64,000 nt of DNA from Prunus persica (lineage: Eukaryota > Streptophyta > Magnoliopsida > Rosales > Rosaceae): positions 15,740,871-15,804,870 of the forward strand of contig NC_034012.1 in the NCBI RefSeq assembly GCF_000346465.2, given 5' to 3'. A model generated the notes under the pieces. The model did no database searches, was not told the origin of the DNA, and worked only from the letters and a program-made list of their open reading frames with translations. This document shows positions 55,053 through 64,000 of the stretch, piece after piece; within the stretch, counting starts at the first letter, position 1; each line of letters opens with the position of its first letter. A program made the translations under genes and the position numbers.

Positions 55053-55199
55053 ATTTGATTGTTGGCTGGGAGATTTTTCGTCCTTTGTAGAGCGTGGGTG
55101 TGAGCCATGTTCTATCTTTAGGGTATTTTTTATTTATTTTTTACGAATTTGGGTTCATTTATTTGGTTATTTTGATTTCAGGTTCTTGGGTAATCCCTA

Positions 55200-57092
55200 A
55201 TGCTTTATTTATTTATTTTTTACGATCTACCAGTTTAACGGATTAATGATTTGCTGATGGGTTTATGAGCATACTGTCGAATCCTTTGATTCCTTGACCA
55301 AATTGATTATGCTGCTGTGATGATCTGTTGTAGTCAATATTGTTGTTGTGGGAAAGTAAGCATGCCAATTTCAACAATTTGTAATGATCGTGCTGCTGTA
55401 ATGGGTTGTTAATTTGTTGTTGGATTGATAGGATTAGATGATTACAATATCTGAGCATGTTGGTGATTACAATATCTTGGACATGGTTTTCTTTTGTTTG
55501 TTGTAAAATAAAACATAAGCAGAAAGCCATGTTCAACAAACATCAATTTTCTAGGGTTAGGGTTTTTGTTTCATTCTCAGATGATTTGATGGGCAACACG
55601 ATTTGTTCAGGATGACTCTGCATATATATATTTGATTAATTGAGGGTCGAGATTATAAATGAGAACTCTCAGATGAGTTTTTGAAGTTCTCCGTTTTTTA
55701 CTTTACAGGAAAAAATGGAAAATTGTTATTGATTATATTAGTATAATTTGTTTAGGCACTGTCTTTCTAGGATTTTATTGCTTGCATAGTTTATTTTCTA
55801 TGCTTGGAATTACAATGAAAATTTCCTTTCGTTGTTTTTTGGTTGTTGAAGGGTTTGAGCATGAGGAAAAAGGTGATTTTGCAACCTCACCAAAGCATTT
55901 CAGGTAAGAACCATACCCTTGAATTTTCCTTTTGGACCAAAATTAAGCCTTTTGTTTGTGGTTTATCATATGATTGGGTTCTATGTTTGAGCTTATGGAT
56001 TGGTTCATGGTGGATTTGAATTGGCACGCAGAGTTGCTTGGGTGAAGCTGATGACTGTGTGCGTGCAGGACTATAACAAAATGGTGCAACTACATCTATT
56101 CGTGGACTTTGAAATAGAAACAAGGTTTGCATCTTTTAATCGCCTCCACTGTATTTCAATTTCTTTCCCTTTTATTAATTTTGATTGTATTTCTCCCCTG
56201 TGGTGGGATTGATCATGCTTTTGAATTGGTAATGGCAGGGGACTGTTCGTGCGTGAATAAAGGCTTGCCATTGCCCTTGCGGATGTTGTGGGACAGAGCC
56301 AGTGTATGTGTACAGAAGTTACGGTATACAATGTTATCTCTCCCTCTCTTTAATTTCAGTTTTTTTTTCTTTTAATAGAATTTCGTCAAATATTTTGGTT
56401 CTGGATTTTTTGTGTTGAAGAAATTTACAATAAAGGTTTTTGATGACGTTCTGTGTTTGTAAATATCTTTTGTAGAACAACACAGAATGTTGACTGACTT
56501 TGAAGGTGCTACAAGAAAAAATGAAGTAGGGTTCTGCATTTGGACTAGCAAAGAGGTTTGTCAATCCTTCTCTCATCCTCAAATTTTTTTTTTTTCAATA
56601 AGTCGATTACATCTCAGCCTTAAATTCACTGTTTTTTATCTGTTTAATTTAATGAGACAATTTTTGTTATTGAATTCTAAATATGCACTTTTTTTTCCAT
56701 GTTAGGGTACTGGGATGCTAGGGGGTTCTTTTTATTCTCTTTTCCACTGCATATTATAACTTAGATGGGTATGCTTCAAGAAGGTTGGTTTTGTTCTTGA
56801 AGAATACCCATTTGGTTTTAGACATAGTTTATTTAGTTAAATATATGGCTACTGGTGAAGTGGATTAGCCAAACATTGCATATGTAATATGCATACAAAT
56901 TCTTATTATTGTTGTAAACAGTCAGTTTAAGTGGAAGATTGTTGTATGAAATTTGGTAAATAAATATCTAGAAATTATCTTCACAGTTTCTTAGGTTCCA
57001 TTTAATTCGGTATTTGTTTTTGTGTGATATATTTCCCTTAGGGCGTGTCAAATGGTAAAGCTGCAATTAACAATGTCTTTTTTGTGTTGCAG
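55200..57092 (+). other. Helitron interior with possible exon fragments
   Basis: Several short pieces have coding-like residues next to GT or AG: MVQLHLFVDFEIETR (about 56081-56125) and DFEGATRKNEVGFCIWTSKE (about 56497-56556). I cannot name the source genes. The rest is AT-rich intron-like sequence. Confidence 0.35.
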
Positions 57093-57370
57093 TTCCACCA
57101 GTACCAGGTTGTTGGGAGTAAGCTCCCTACAGCATCTGATGAGCACCCCGAAATTTTCTGAATGAAGCTCTGGGCCACCAATGAGGTTTGCGCCAAGTCC
57201 AAGTTCTGGTATAATGCTTAGCCTTAGCTTGGCTTTTGTGATCCCAAATGTTCATTGGTGAATTTTGGGTTAAACTTAATATTATTGATTGATTTGTTTG
57301 GATTAGGTATTTCCTGAGGAGGCTGAAGAAGGTCAAGAAGAGCAATGGCCAAGTGCTTGCCATTAATGAG
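57093..57370 (+). pseudogene. Captured fragment of cytosolic ribosomal protein eL20 (RPL18a)
   Basis: Two exons, 57093-57208 and 57307-57370, keep their AG and GT borders and the original intron. Spliced, they read FHQYQVVGSKLPTASDEHPE, IF, a stop, [20 protein letters not shown] and [17 protein letters not shown]. This is the N-terminal third of plant 60S RPL18a (family consensus FHQYQVVGRxLPT..[39 protein letters not shown]). A TGA stop at 57159-57161 stands where Arg is expected (CGA to TGA is a typical deamination change). The fragment is sense to the Helitron. Confidence 0.92.
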
Positions 57371-59820
57371 GTTTGCTCTCTCTGCCGTTTATACTCTATT
57401 TTTTCTAATTAATAAATTTGTACCCATTTTGATTATTTGTCAGTGTCTAATGTATTTAATGTTGTTTTGCGATGGGGAAGTGGTTCCTCCTCAACTCTCC
57501 TCCTGGCTTAATCCAATTTGTTGCCAAAGGTCTCCGCCTTTGACCCACTCTTTTATCACATTTATTTTGCTTTTTTCTAATTTTGTTTCGATCATTTGAA
57601 TCGTATTTTGTATTTGATGTTTGGCTTTGGTGGCAAATGTGAAGGAGGCTGCGCCAGAGGCATCCCCTCCAAATGACCGGCTGATTTGGAGACGTATGTT
57701 TTCTTTTCTTTCTTTCTGTTTTCTTTTTCTTCAAAATTGAAGCCTCCACTTTGCTGAATAAAGGCTCCTCTTGGCTTTAGTGTTTCATTTCGATGAATTT
57801 TGGGCTCTCACATGTGTTTGCGAAATTGCAAACCTTTTTTTTGTAGAGATGTTCAAAGTTTGAACACTGCCTCCATTATCTGAATTCTAATTCTGAATTT
57901 TAATTCTTCTCTCTTTTTAAGAACACTACCTCTATTATCTAGAATTGATTAAGATTCTTTTTTACGTCTGTATTTTGGCTAATTTTTTCTTTGGGAGTAT
58001 TATGAAAACATATCAGCATATCCACACCTTCTTCTACACCCTATTTCTTTGCACATTCCTCTCAAAAACTTAAATGCTTTATGCTCCACCTTAGCCTTTG
58101 GTAGTTTTCTCTGCTTTCACTTGGTTCCATTTTAAGTTTTAACTTTTTTTTAAAATCTTTATTGTAAATTTGTTACTTTAAATCCTTAATTTTAGGATTA
58201 GTTATGATTTATTTTTATACCTTATAATGAATTGAGATGTGGACAATGAATGTGTTTCTTCCTTCATAGTTGTGCTTAAAATGATATTTCTCTTGATATC
58301 TTTTCTTTGGTATATAGGTGACATGAAGCAGAAACAGTTAAGGAAATCTCATATGAAATAGGTATTTTATGTTGGAGGTTAGGTTTATTTTATGATTTTT
58401 TATGTTAGATTTCATATTGAATCAATTTGAAAGGTTCCCCCTGAAGACTCTGAATATCTTTTAAGTTTTTTATGGTTATAACACATCAAAATTTATTTTT
58501 TCTTATCAGTTCTTTCAACTTTATTTTGCTAATTCAGTGAGAGTAGTTGTCAAAGATGGCATCAAAGCTTAGCAAATCTATGCTTGATGGGGTTGAAATT
58601 ACGATTTAATCAGTGATAGGACTTTTGGTTGAATCCCAAGCAGGGAATGCATTCTTTGCCATGGTTCCCGGACAGGTCCTCTTGGCTTCCCTTGATGCTA
58701 TCAGTAAGTTGAATAGGGTTCTATAACCTTTAGGTGTTTATAGGTTATTTCTGCTTTTATAGCTTCTCCTTTAGATTAGCATAGCCTATAAATGACAATA
58801 CATGTATCAGTTTTGACCATAGGTGTCTATAGATAATCTATTCTTTTGTACAACAAACTTGCACATGGGTTGATTCTGTTATGGGTATTTGGTTTGATTC
58901 TATTAAAGTCGGGGTCTTTTGGTTTCATTAGGTTATAGATATTTAATAATTTGTGGCAATGACAGATTATACTTTTGTCCACCACGTTCGTAGAATGCTT
59001 GGCGTATTTAAATTGTGGTTTGTGCAGTTGATTTCTTGGCCTTAATTCTGTAACAATAGCCACTGTCTTCACTAAATTTTCCCATTTGTGTCCACTAACA
59101 CTTACCAGTTTCCAAATTTGTAGCAACATAATAAACACCCATTGATTTGATGCTATTAAAGCTAGGGTGTTTTGGCTTAATTCTCTCATACCTATTTACT
59201 AAATTGTCACAATTGTTCTAAGTTTGTTATCAATTGATTAAATAGACGGGAGTTATACTTTTGCCCCTCAGATTAATAGAATGGTTGATGTACCTAAACT
59301 GTTGTTTGTCCTATTGGATTTTTTAACTTAATTTTGTGATGATAGTTGGTATTCGCTCACATTTTTCCATTTATCTACACTAACACTTGCCATTTTTCAG
59401 ATTTGTACCAACATAGTTAAAACCCTGCGAAGGACAAGAAAGAACAGAAGCCACCTCTATAGGAAAGGCATCAAGAGAAAGATCCCATTCCAACAGACAT
59501 CAAGGCAGAAAATCCCCTTCCACCACCCAATAGCATATATATATAAAGACCGGTCCAAATTCTTTTAAACAATGAACATTCTAAAACTGCTAATATTTTG
59601 ATGCTATTTTGATGTTTTGATTGCTGCTTAGTTTATTAAAATATGGTCAATATTTTTACATGACAAGTAGCATATAAAACATGTTATTAGTCTATTTTTA
59701 GTAATATAAACTTGCCAAATAAAGCATGATGCCACTATTAAGATCTCCATGTCTATATAAATGGTACCATCTTTCATATATTTTTTCACGATTTTGTATA
59801 CGATTCATATGGTTTTAAAA
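57371..59820 (+). other. Helitron interior downstream of the RPL18a fragment
   Basis: It is mostly AT-rich non-coding sequence. One more coding-like piece reads MASKLSKSMLDGVEITI, then a stop, and AGNAFFAMVPGQVLLASLDA ending at a GTAAG-like border (58555-58705). I do not know its source gene. A tandem-like pair of related 200-nt blocks (about 58830-59110 and 59130-59400, sharing TTTTCCCATTT and ACTAACACTT phrases) is also present. Confidence 0.4.
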
Positions 59821-60101
59821 CCCGCAGCATCGCGCGGGCACCTTTGCTAGTTCTATATATACTAAAACCCAATGCAACTAAACACTGTAGCTAAGCACAG
59901 TATAATGACGGAAATGCCCCTCATTTTATTGTTGTTTTCGTTTTGTTTTTTCTTCATAACAGTAAATTGACGAAACTGCCCTCAACTAAACAGCTTCTTC
60001 TGTTCCCGTTTTTGCCCCTTCTCCTTCGTTGAGAAGGTTTCGTCCGCTCACAAAAGCCCCCATTTCCAGTTCGTTTCGAACCAGCTGGTTGGGGGGCAGC
60101 A

Positions 60102-60347
60102 ATGGAAGATCTGCATTCATTGTTAGACATGCGTGGGGAGCTGTCGATTTTTGTTTGGGAGGTGCGCTGCAAATCCAGCCGCACTTTTACTCTTCGTCTC
60201 ACAGATTTGTGGTCGGGAAATTTCTCATCCTTTCTACAGCCTTCCACTCAGACTTCCATCTTTCTTGCTTTCGAATTTTTGCATCCTTTGTCTTCAGGTA
60301 TGCATCCCGTCAACTTTTTAACAGATCTTTTGGTCTTCATTTCATGA
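60102..60347 (+). CDS. 81-codon open frame, second copy
   Basis: It is the partner of the frame at 54807-55052: MEDLHSLLDMRGELSIFVWE ... HPVNFLTDLLVFIS. Substitutions include GP to EL, R to T, D to N, C to F and I to T. The function is unknown, and it may be only part of a conserved Helitron leader. Confidence 0.3.
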   Translation: MEDLHSLLDMRGELSIFVWEVRCKSSRTFTLRLTDLWSGNFSSFLQPSTQTSIFLAFEFLHPLSSGMHPVNFLTDLLVFIS

Positions 60348-60419
60348 ATTTGATTGTTGGCTGGGAGATTTTTCGTTCTTTGTAGAGCGTGGGTGTGAGC
60401 CATGTTCTATCTTTAGGGT

Positions 60420-60750
60420 ATTTTTTATTTATTTTTTACGAATTTGGGTTCATTTATTTGGTTACTTTGATTTCAGGTTCTTGGGTAATCCCTAATACTT
60501 TATTTATTTATTTTTTATGAATTTGGGTTCATTTATTTGGTTACTTTGATTTCAGGTTCTTGAGTAATCCCTAATGCTATATAAGAGGAGCTGAGGTATT
60601 TATATTTCACAACATATCTTTAAGGTATTTTTTATTTATTTTTTACGAATTTGGGTTCATTTATTTGGTTAATTTGATTTCAGGTTCTTGGGTAATCCCT
60701 AATGCTATATAAGAGGAGCTGAGGTATTTATATTTCACAACATATTGGGT
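60420..60750 (+). repeat. Tandem modules in the second Helitron
   Basis: TTTATTTATTTTTTACGAAT, TTGGGTTCATTTATTTGGTT and TTGATTTCAGGTTCTTGGGT are repeated about three times (starts near 60424, 60505, 60626). CTATATAAGAGGAGCTGAGG occurs twice (about 60577 and 60704). The first Helitron has a single module (about 55125-55210). Confidence 0.85.
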
Positions 60751-61059
60751 TCTATCAGGAAGGGAATTGAATCTCACAAATTAGCTCAGGTATTTCCATC
60801 ATTCTTATTATTAATTTTTTTTAATCAATTGTTGATTCAATGACTTTGCTCTCTTGGAGAAATCTTAGAAATAGAAATCATTCTCAATTTCTGTTTTGGT
60901 TGCTGATAAAACACTTGAAAGCAAAGACTAAGCATGCTTTTTTTTATTGAAAAAATTTTCTTTTTTTATCTGCTGTTGGTTGTTGTATTCGAAATATGGA
61001 GAAAAAAATTAATGATAAAACACAAGGAAAAAAGAAGTGAAGATTAATCAGGTTTAGTT

Positions 61060-61061
<2 letters not shown>

Positions 61062-61090
<29 letters not shown>
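61062..61090. repeat. (AT)n microsatellite
   Basis: About 14 AT units, read directly. Confidence 0.9.
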
Positions 61091-61093
<3 letters not shown>

Positions 61094-62842
61094 TGTGTGT
61101 CTATTTGTTTTTTGGTATATAAGCAGACCGTTGTCTCGCGTCATGCTGAGGTTGATAGATAATTTTGATGAATTAGAACTTTATGATACACAAGGACAGA
61201 GTTGTAGGAACTGTCTTCGCTCACAATTAAGATGTCATTGCCCTCTGAATGAATTTGAAAACAAACCAGTCTTCGCTTCATATCCTCATATTTTCATGTT
61301 TCCATTTGTTGGTATGAGAAAAGGAAATGTAACAGAGATTGTGATTTCTGTTGGGGTCCATTCCAAAATTATATAGGTTCTGATGCATGCTAAATTTGCA
61401 GCGCAACTCTTTCATCTATGTTACTGAGTCTTTGGAGCTCATTGTTTAGACTGTTGTTTATGGATAGTTTGATGATTTGCAGCATCAATGTTTTAGACAA
61501 TTAAGGCGTAGTGATTATCATCCATAGTTTTGACTTTGGTTTTTTCTTTTTATTCCCTAGAAATTAATTTTAGTGAGAAATTTGGATTTCTATTTCAGAA
61601 GGTTTGTTCTAGAAAATACAAAATCCAAATATTATGAAGTGTGCACCGGAGAAGATCCTCTTTTTCCTTGGGATGTAACTAACTGTTGTTTATGGCTGAG
61701 AGGTGTCTGGTTGGATTTCAACTAGCTGGTTGGAGAACTACAGAAATAAAATGGGAGAGCTGTTGGTTCTTCACCGTATGCTCTGAGACATAGCTATGTG
61801 GCTTAAACTTTGGTTTCTGTATATGAAAAATATAGTTTTTGACTGTGAAGCTTTTCTGTATATGTCACAGGTTCTTAAATTCTATCCTAAATTACCTATG
61901 TTCAACTAGAAAAAAAGGTTTCCTTTTATCTTCTTGAAATAATTCATGTTTTAAAACCCATTTATCTAAATTGACTCTCCAGCACATGGTGTCTGGGGAA
62001 ACATATGATCTACTTTCTCAGTTCAATATGCTTGGTACATAAGTTCTGAAAATTGTATGGCCTGGTTCAGCAGGCATGCTGTAGAGTTCTTGCTTGAATG
62101 TATATGGTTTGTCCTTTAAAATTATAATTGAACATAATATCCTAGATATTAGGATTGCCGCAGGCTTATGTAGATCATTGTCTGTGCAACGATTCAATCC
62201 TGAGTGAGAGAGTGGTTTTGTGATTTTGATTGTTTAGGGTGACTTTTGATTGAGATGTTCAATTGAGTTGTCAGGACAAAGGGAATGTAAATCTAAATCA
62301 ACACTTACAGAAAATTAAAGTTATATATTGAAGTTTTTGGTTTTTAGAATTAGGAAGGCTGAGAAAACAGCAATCATGCTACAATGTACCTGGAATGAAT
62401 ACTTTTGCTGCCTCCTTTAAGGAACCTAAATCTGTTATGTCTTTGGCCTGTCCAAGTTAGCATATATTAGATAAACTGTACATTAGTATTTTATCAAACA
62501 GTTTAGAAAGTGTCACCTTATAAAACAGGGCCAAATCCTCCCTCTCCCAGTTTATTCGCTACATTGAAGTTGTTTGTTGCAGCTAAAACTCTTTTCAAAT
62601 TGAAGAGTGGTAGTTCTGCATCATTCTTCCTAGCTTCAGCTCTTTCTTTACTTATACTCTCACTCATACACCCTTCCGTGCTCCCTATTTCATTCTTATT
62701 ATTAAAGCATTGGTTGTTTGGAACAATAGAATATATGTGTTTGTGTGAGTGAGAAAAAGAAAAAGAAAGAGAAGGGTGGTAGCACTATACCTTCCATTCC
62801 CAAGTATTTCTTCCATATGAAGAATTTGTTGGCTGGGAGATT

Positions 62843-62932
62843 TTTTGTCAAGAGACTTTCTTTCTTTTAGTTTTTTGTCAAGAGATTTTTTCTCAAGAGA
62901 TTTTTTGTCAAGAGACTTTTTTTTTGTCAAAA
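62843..62932. repeat. Minisatellite with TTTTTGTCAAGAGA units
   Basis: TTTTTTGTCAAGAGA and TTTTTTCTCAAGAGA variants recur five or six times with 15-30 nt spacing. On the minus strand they read as KKSLDKKSLEKKSLD, a low-complexity frame that I do not regard as a gene. Confidence 0.8.
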
Positions 62933-63243
62933 TAGAAATTGGCAATTATTTTATCTTAACCTCTATTGGTTTTCTTTGGGGTTCTCAGGAAACATTTCAC
63001 TTGATTCCTTGACTTGGTGGGCTTGATTAATTATGAGTTTGTATTACAACGCGATGGGTAAAAAATTACACCACCATAAAATAACAGGACTGATTAAACA
63101 ACATAGAAATTACGTTACAAAGAAGTGAATTAAACAAGCATGGATTAAACAACAGAGAAATTGTGAGAACACAAAAAGGAACCACATAGTGTTGAGTTGG
63201 AAAAATTTCAGAAATAAAAGGAGAGACTTTCGTGCTGATAACG

Positions 63244-63626
63244 TGTTATAAAATAACCTGGAATATATGCGGATATTGAGCTGCACGTAAAATAGATGAG
63301 ACACAGCTTTTAACGAGGTTCGGCTATGCCTACGTCCTCGGAGAGCAGCAGCAGTAACCTTTCACTATAAAATGATATGGCTACAACTTTAGTGTTTACA
63401 ACATATGTGGCTCACTGAATTTTCTCTCTAGGAGAATTTCTCTCTGCTTTCTCTTCTCTCTTTTCTTTTTCTTCTTTTCTTATATTTTCTTTCTCTGATG
63501 GTGGTCTTATTTATAGGCTGAAATAATCACTATTCACTATTCACCCGTGACAGACAAACTCTACCAAAGTCTCCAAATGAATAGTAATGAATAGTTAGTG
63601 GGCTCCACACCAAGACTTTTACAACA
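63244..63626 (-). mobile_element. LTR with a primer site on one side and a 3' internal end on the other
   Basis: On the minus strand it starts TGTTGTAAAAGTCTTGG and ends TTATTTTATAACA (383 bp). It has a TATA box (CCTATAAATAAG, about 63506-63518) and CT-rich leader. It is followed directly by CGTTATCAGCACGAA (63229-63243), the same putative primer site as in the young element. It is preceded by the CT-rich module (63659-63725) that normally lies before a 3' LTR. Shared TGTTGTAAAAG start, primer site and module place it in the same superfamily as the 47.9-kb element, with a longer LTR. Confidence 0.75.
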
Positions 63627-63740
63627 AAGCAGGATTTCATATTGTAACACCCCGACCCGTTGCCTCATTAAAACCTTGCTTGGAAAAACCCAGTGGGAAA
63701 ATCTAAGCGAAGGAAAAAGAGTACAACGTGCATATGTCCT
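63627..63740 (-). mobile_element. 3' internal end of an LTR element (CT-rich module)
   Basis: On the minus strand GTACTCTTTTTCCTTCGCTT, TTTTCCCACTGGGTTTTTCC and AAGGTTTTAATGAGGCAAC match the four modules at 53.4-54.0 kb. TTGTAACACCCCGACCCG (63652-63669) lies between module and LTR and may be a small insertion or another LTR edge. Confidence 0.6.
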
Positions 63741-63887
63741 ATTTTTGGATAGGTCGTACTGAGACGAGTTCATAGACACGTAGTGGGCTCGAATAGGAGT
63801 TGTAACGAGAGAGATATGGTCAAAAAAAATCCAGTGGCACAATCCGACAATGATTTAGTGAAGAGATCTTTAATAAAAAAACCTGGG

Positions 63888-63925
<38 letters not shown>

Positions 63926-64000
63926 CCTCTCCTCTCTCTCTCTCTCTCTCTCCCCCGCGGGTCTCTCTCTCTCCTCTCCCTCGCGCGCGACAGCCGGCCA
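63741..64000 (+). mobile_element. Start of another LTR copy, truncated by the window end
   Basis: GAGACGAGTTCATAGACACG and TAGTGGGCTCGAATAGGAGT match 26045-26090 of the solo LTR (GAAATGAGTCCGTAGACACG, TAGTGGGCTCGAATTGAAGT). Later it is dominated by CT microsatellite (about 63887-63975), then GC-rich CGCGCGCGACAGCCGGCC. Its further extent is outside the window. Confidence 0.6.

Larger units (their letters stand above)
54557..59850 (+). mobile_element. Non-autonomous Helitron, 5.3 kb, carrying gene fragments
   Basis: The 5' end is TCTATATATACTAAAACCC and the 3' end is CTTTGCTAG followed by T. Eleven to twelve nt before the CTAG is a GC hairpin, CCCGC (59821-59825) pairing with GCGGG (59834-59838). 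TC...CTRR ends with a subterminal hairpin and no inverted repeats or target duplication define Helitrons. The left neighbour is T rather than the expected A, so the exact 5' nucleotide could be off by one. No Rep/helicase is present. The interior contains an RPL18a fragment (57093-57370) and other exon-like pieces with GT/AG borders. A second Helitron of the same family begins one base after its end. Confidence 0.85.
59852..60760 (+). mobile_element. 5' part of a second Helitron abutting the first
   Basis: TCTATATATACTAAAACCC at 59852 starts a copy of the first Helitron's 5' end. About 670 nt align (54557-55227 with 59852-60520) with few differences. Beyond that it has extra copies of a TTTTTTACGAATTTGGGTTC/TTGATTTCAGGTTCTTGGG module. 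I cannot find a GC hairpin plus CTRR end downstream, so its 3' limit is unknown. One T separates it from the first element. Confidence 0.75.
60761..63230. other. Region without a supported gene
   Basis: It is possibly still inside the second Helitron. It contains an (AT)n microsatellite at about 61062-61090. An open frame 61089-61376 includes CRNCLRSQLRCHCPLNEFEN, Cys-rich but with no family I recognise. There is an imperfect TTTTTGTCAAGAGA repeat at 62845-62930. Confidence 0.4.

Noticed and set aside
57093..57370. Functional RPL18a gene
   Set aside because: There is no start codon or downstream exons, and an internal TGA. It is a Helitron-borne fragment.
62685..62945. Minus-strand Lys/Ser/Leu-rich repeat protein (KKSLDKKSLEKKS)
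   Set aside because: It is produced by a short minisatellite. No upstream gene structure is visible.

Overview
This is a plant nuclear genome window. It is AT-rich, its genes carry GT-AG introns, one gene encodes a plastid-targeted ribosomal protein, and mobile-element debris is dense and nested. The proteins look like those of a eudicot. Several repeat types (an 8-bp-TSD hAT with a GGGGTGGGCA terminus, foldback MITEs, TCTATATATACTAAAACC Helitrons) remind me of Rosaceae, especially Prunus, but that is recollection and not proof. Two N runs (35361-35493, 46696-46795) mark assembly gaps.

Gene-rich left part (1-24.2 kb). Five host genes were read exon by exon. They are an intronless serine acetyltransferase (minus, 1393-2463), a plastid ribosomal protein uS10c (minus, 3 exons, 4045-6078), a QRT1-like pectin methylesterase (plus, 5 exons, 10376-12149), a BAH plus agenet chromatin-reader protein (minus, 6 exons, 13896-17878) and a WSS1-type DNA-protein-crosslink metalloprotease with HExxH and two RanBP2 zinc fingers (minus, 4 exons, 22068-24201). 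Each multi-exon model closes in frame. Between them lie tRNA-derived SINEs, long-TIR MITE-like elements, microsatellites and an LTR-like block.

Transposon-dominated middle (24.2-39.6 kb). This part holds a palindromic MITE, a 2.3-kb solo LTR with TAAAC target duplications, a Harbinger-like non-autonomous element, and a composite Mutator-like element (MULE). The MULE has three copies of one terminal repeat and carries a broken Ulp1/C48 cysteine-protease gene. A second MULE follows, with remnants of a MURA N-terminus.

A sixth host gene (plus, 6 exons, 40032-43244) encodes a conserved-looking multi-pass membrane protein of unknown function.

Right part (44-64 kb) is almost all mobile DNA: a 1.6-kb hAT element with perfect 8-bp target duplications, two foldback MITEs, a very young 6.26-kb LTR retrotransposon (157-bp LTRs with one mismatch, TSD GGTAC), a 5.3-kb Helitron carrying a broken RPL18a fragment, the 5' part of a second Helitron directly abutting it, and LTR fragments running off the window end. 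The young retrotransposon has no recognisable gag-pol. Its interior contains a GC-rich island of host-gene fragments: a DRT100-like leucine-rich-repeat piece and, in the opposite strand, an internally deleted short-chain dehydrogenase piece.

The host genes show no functional clustering. The most striking signal is repeated host-gene capture by three different classes of transposon (LTR element, Helitron, MULE) within about 30 kb.
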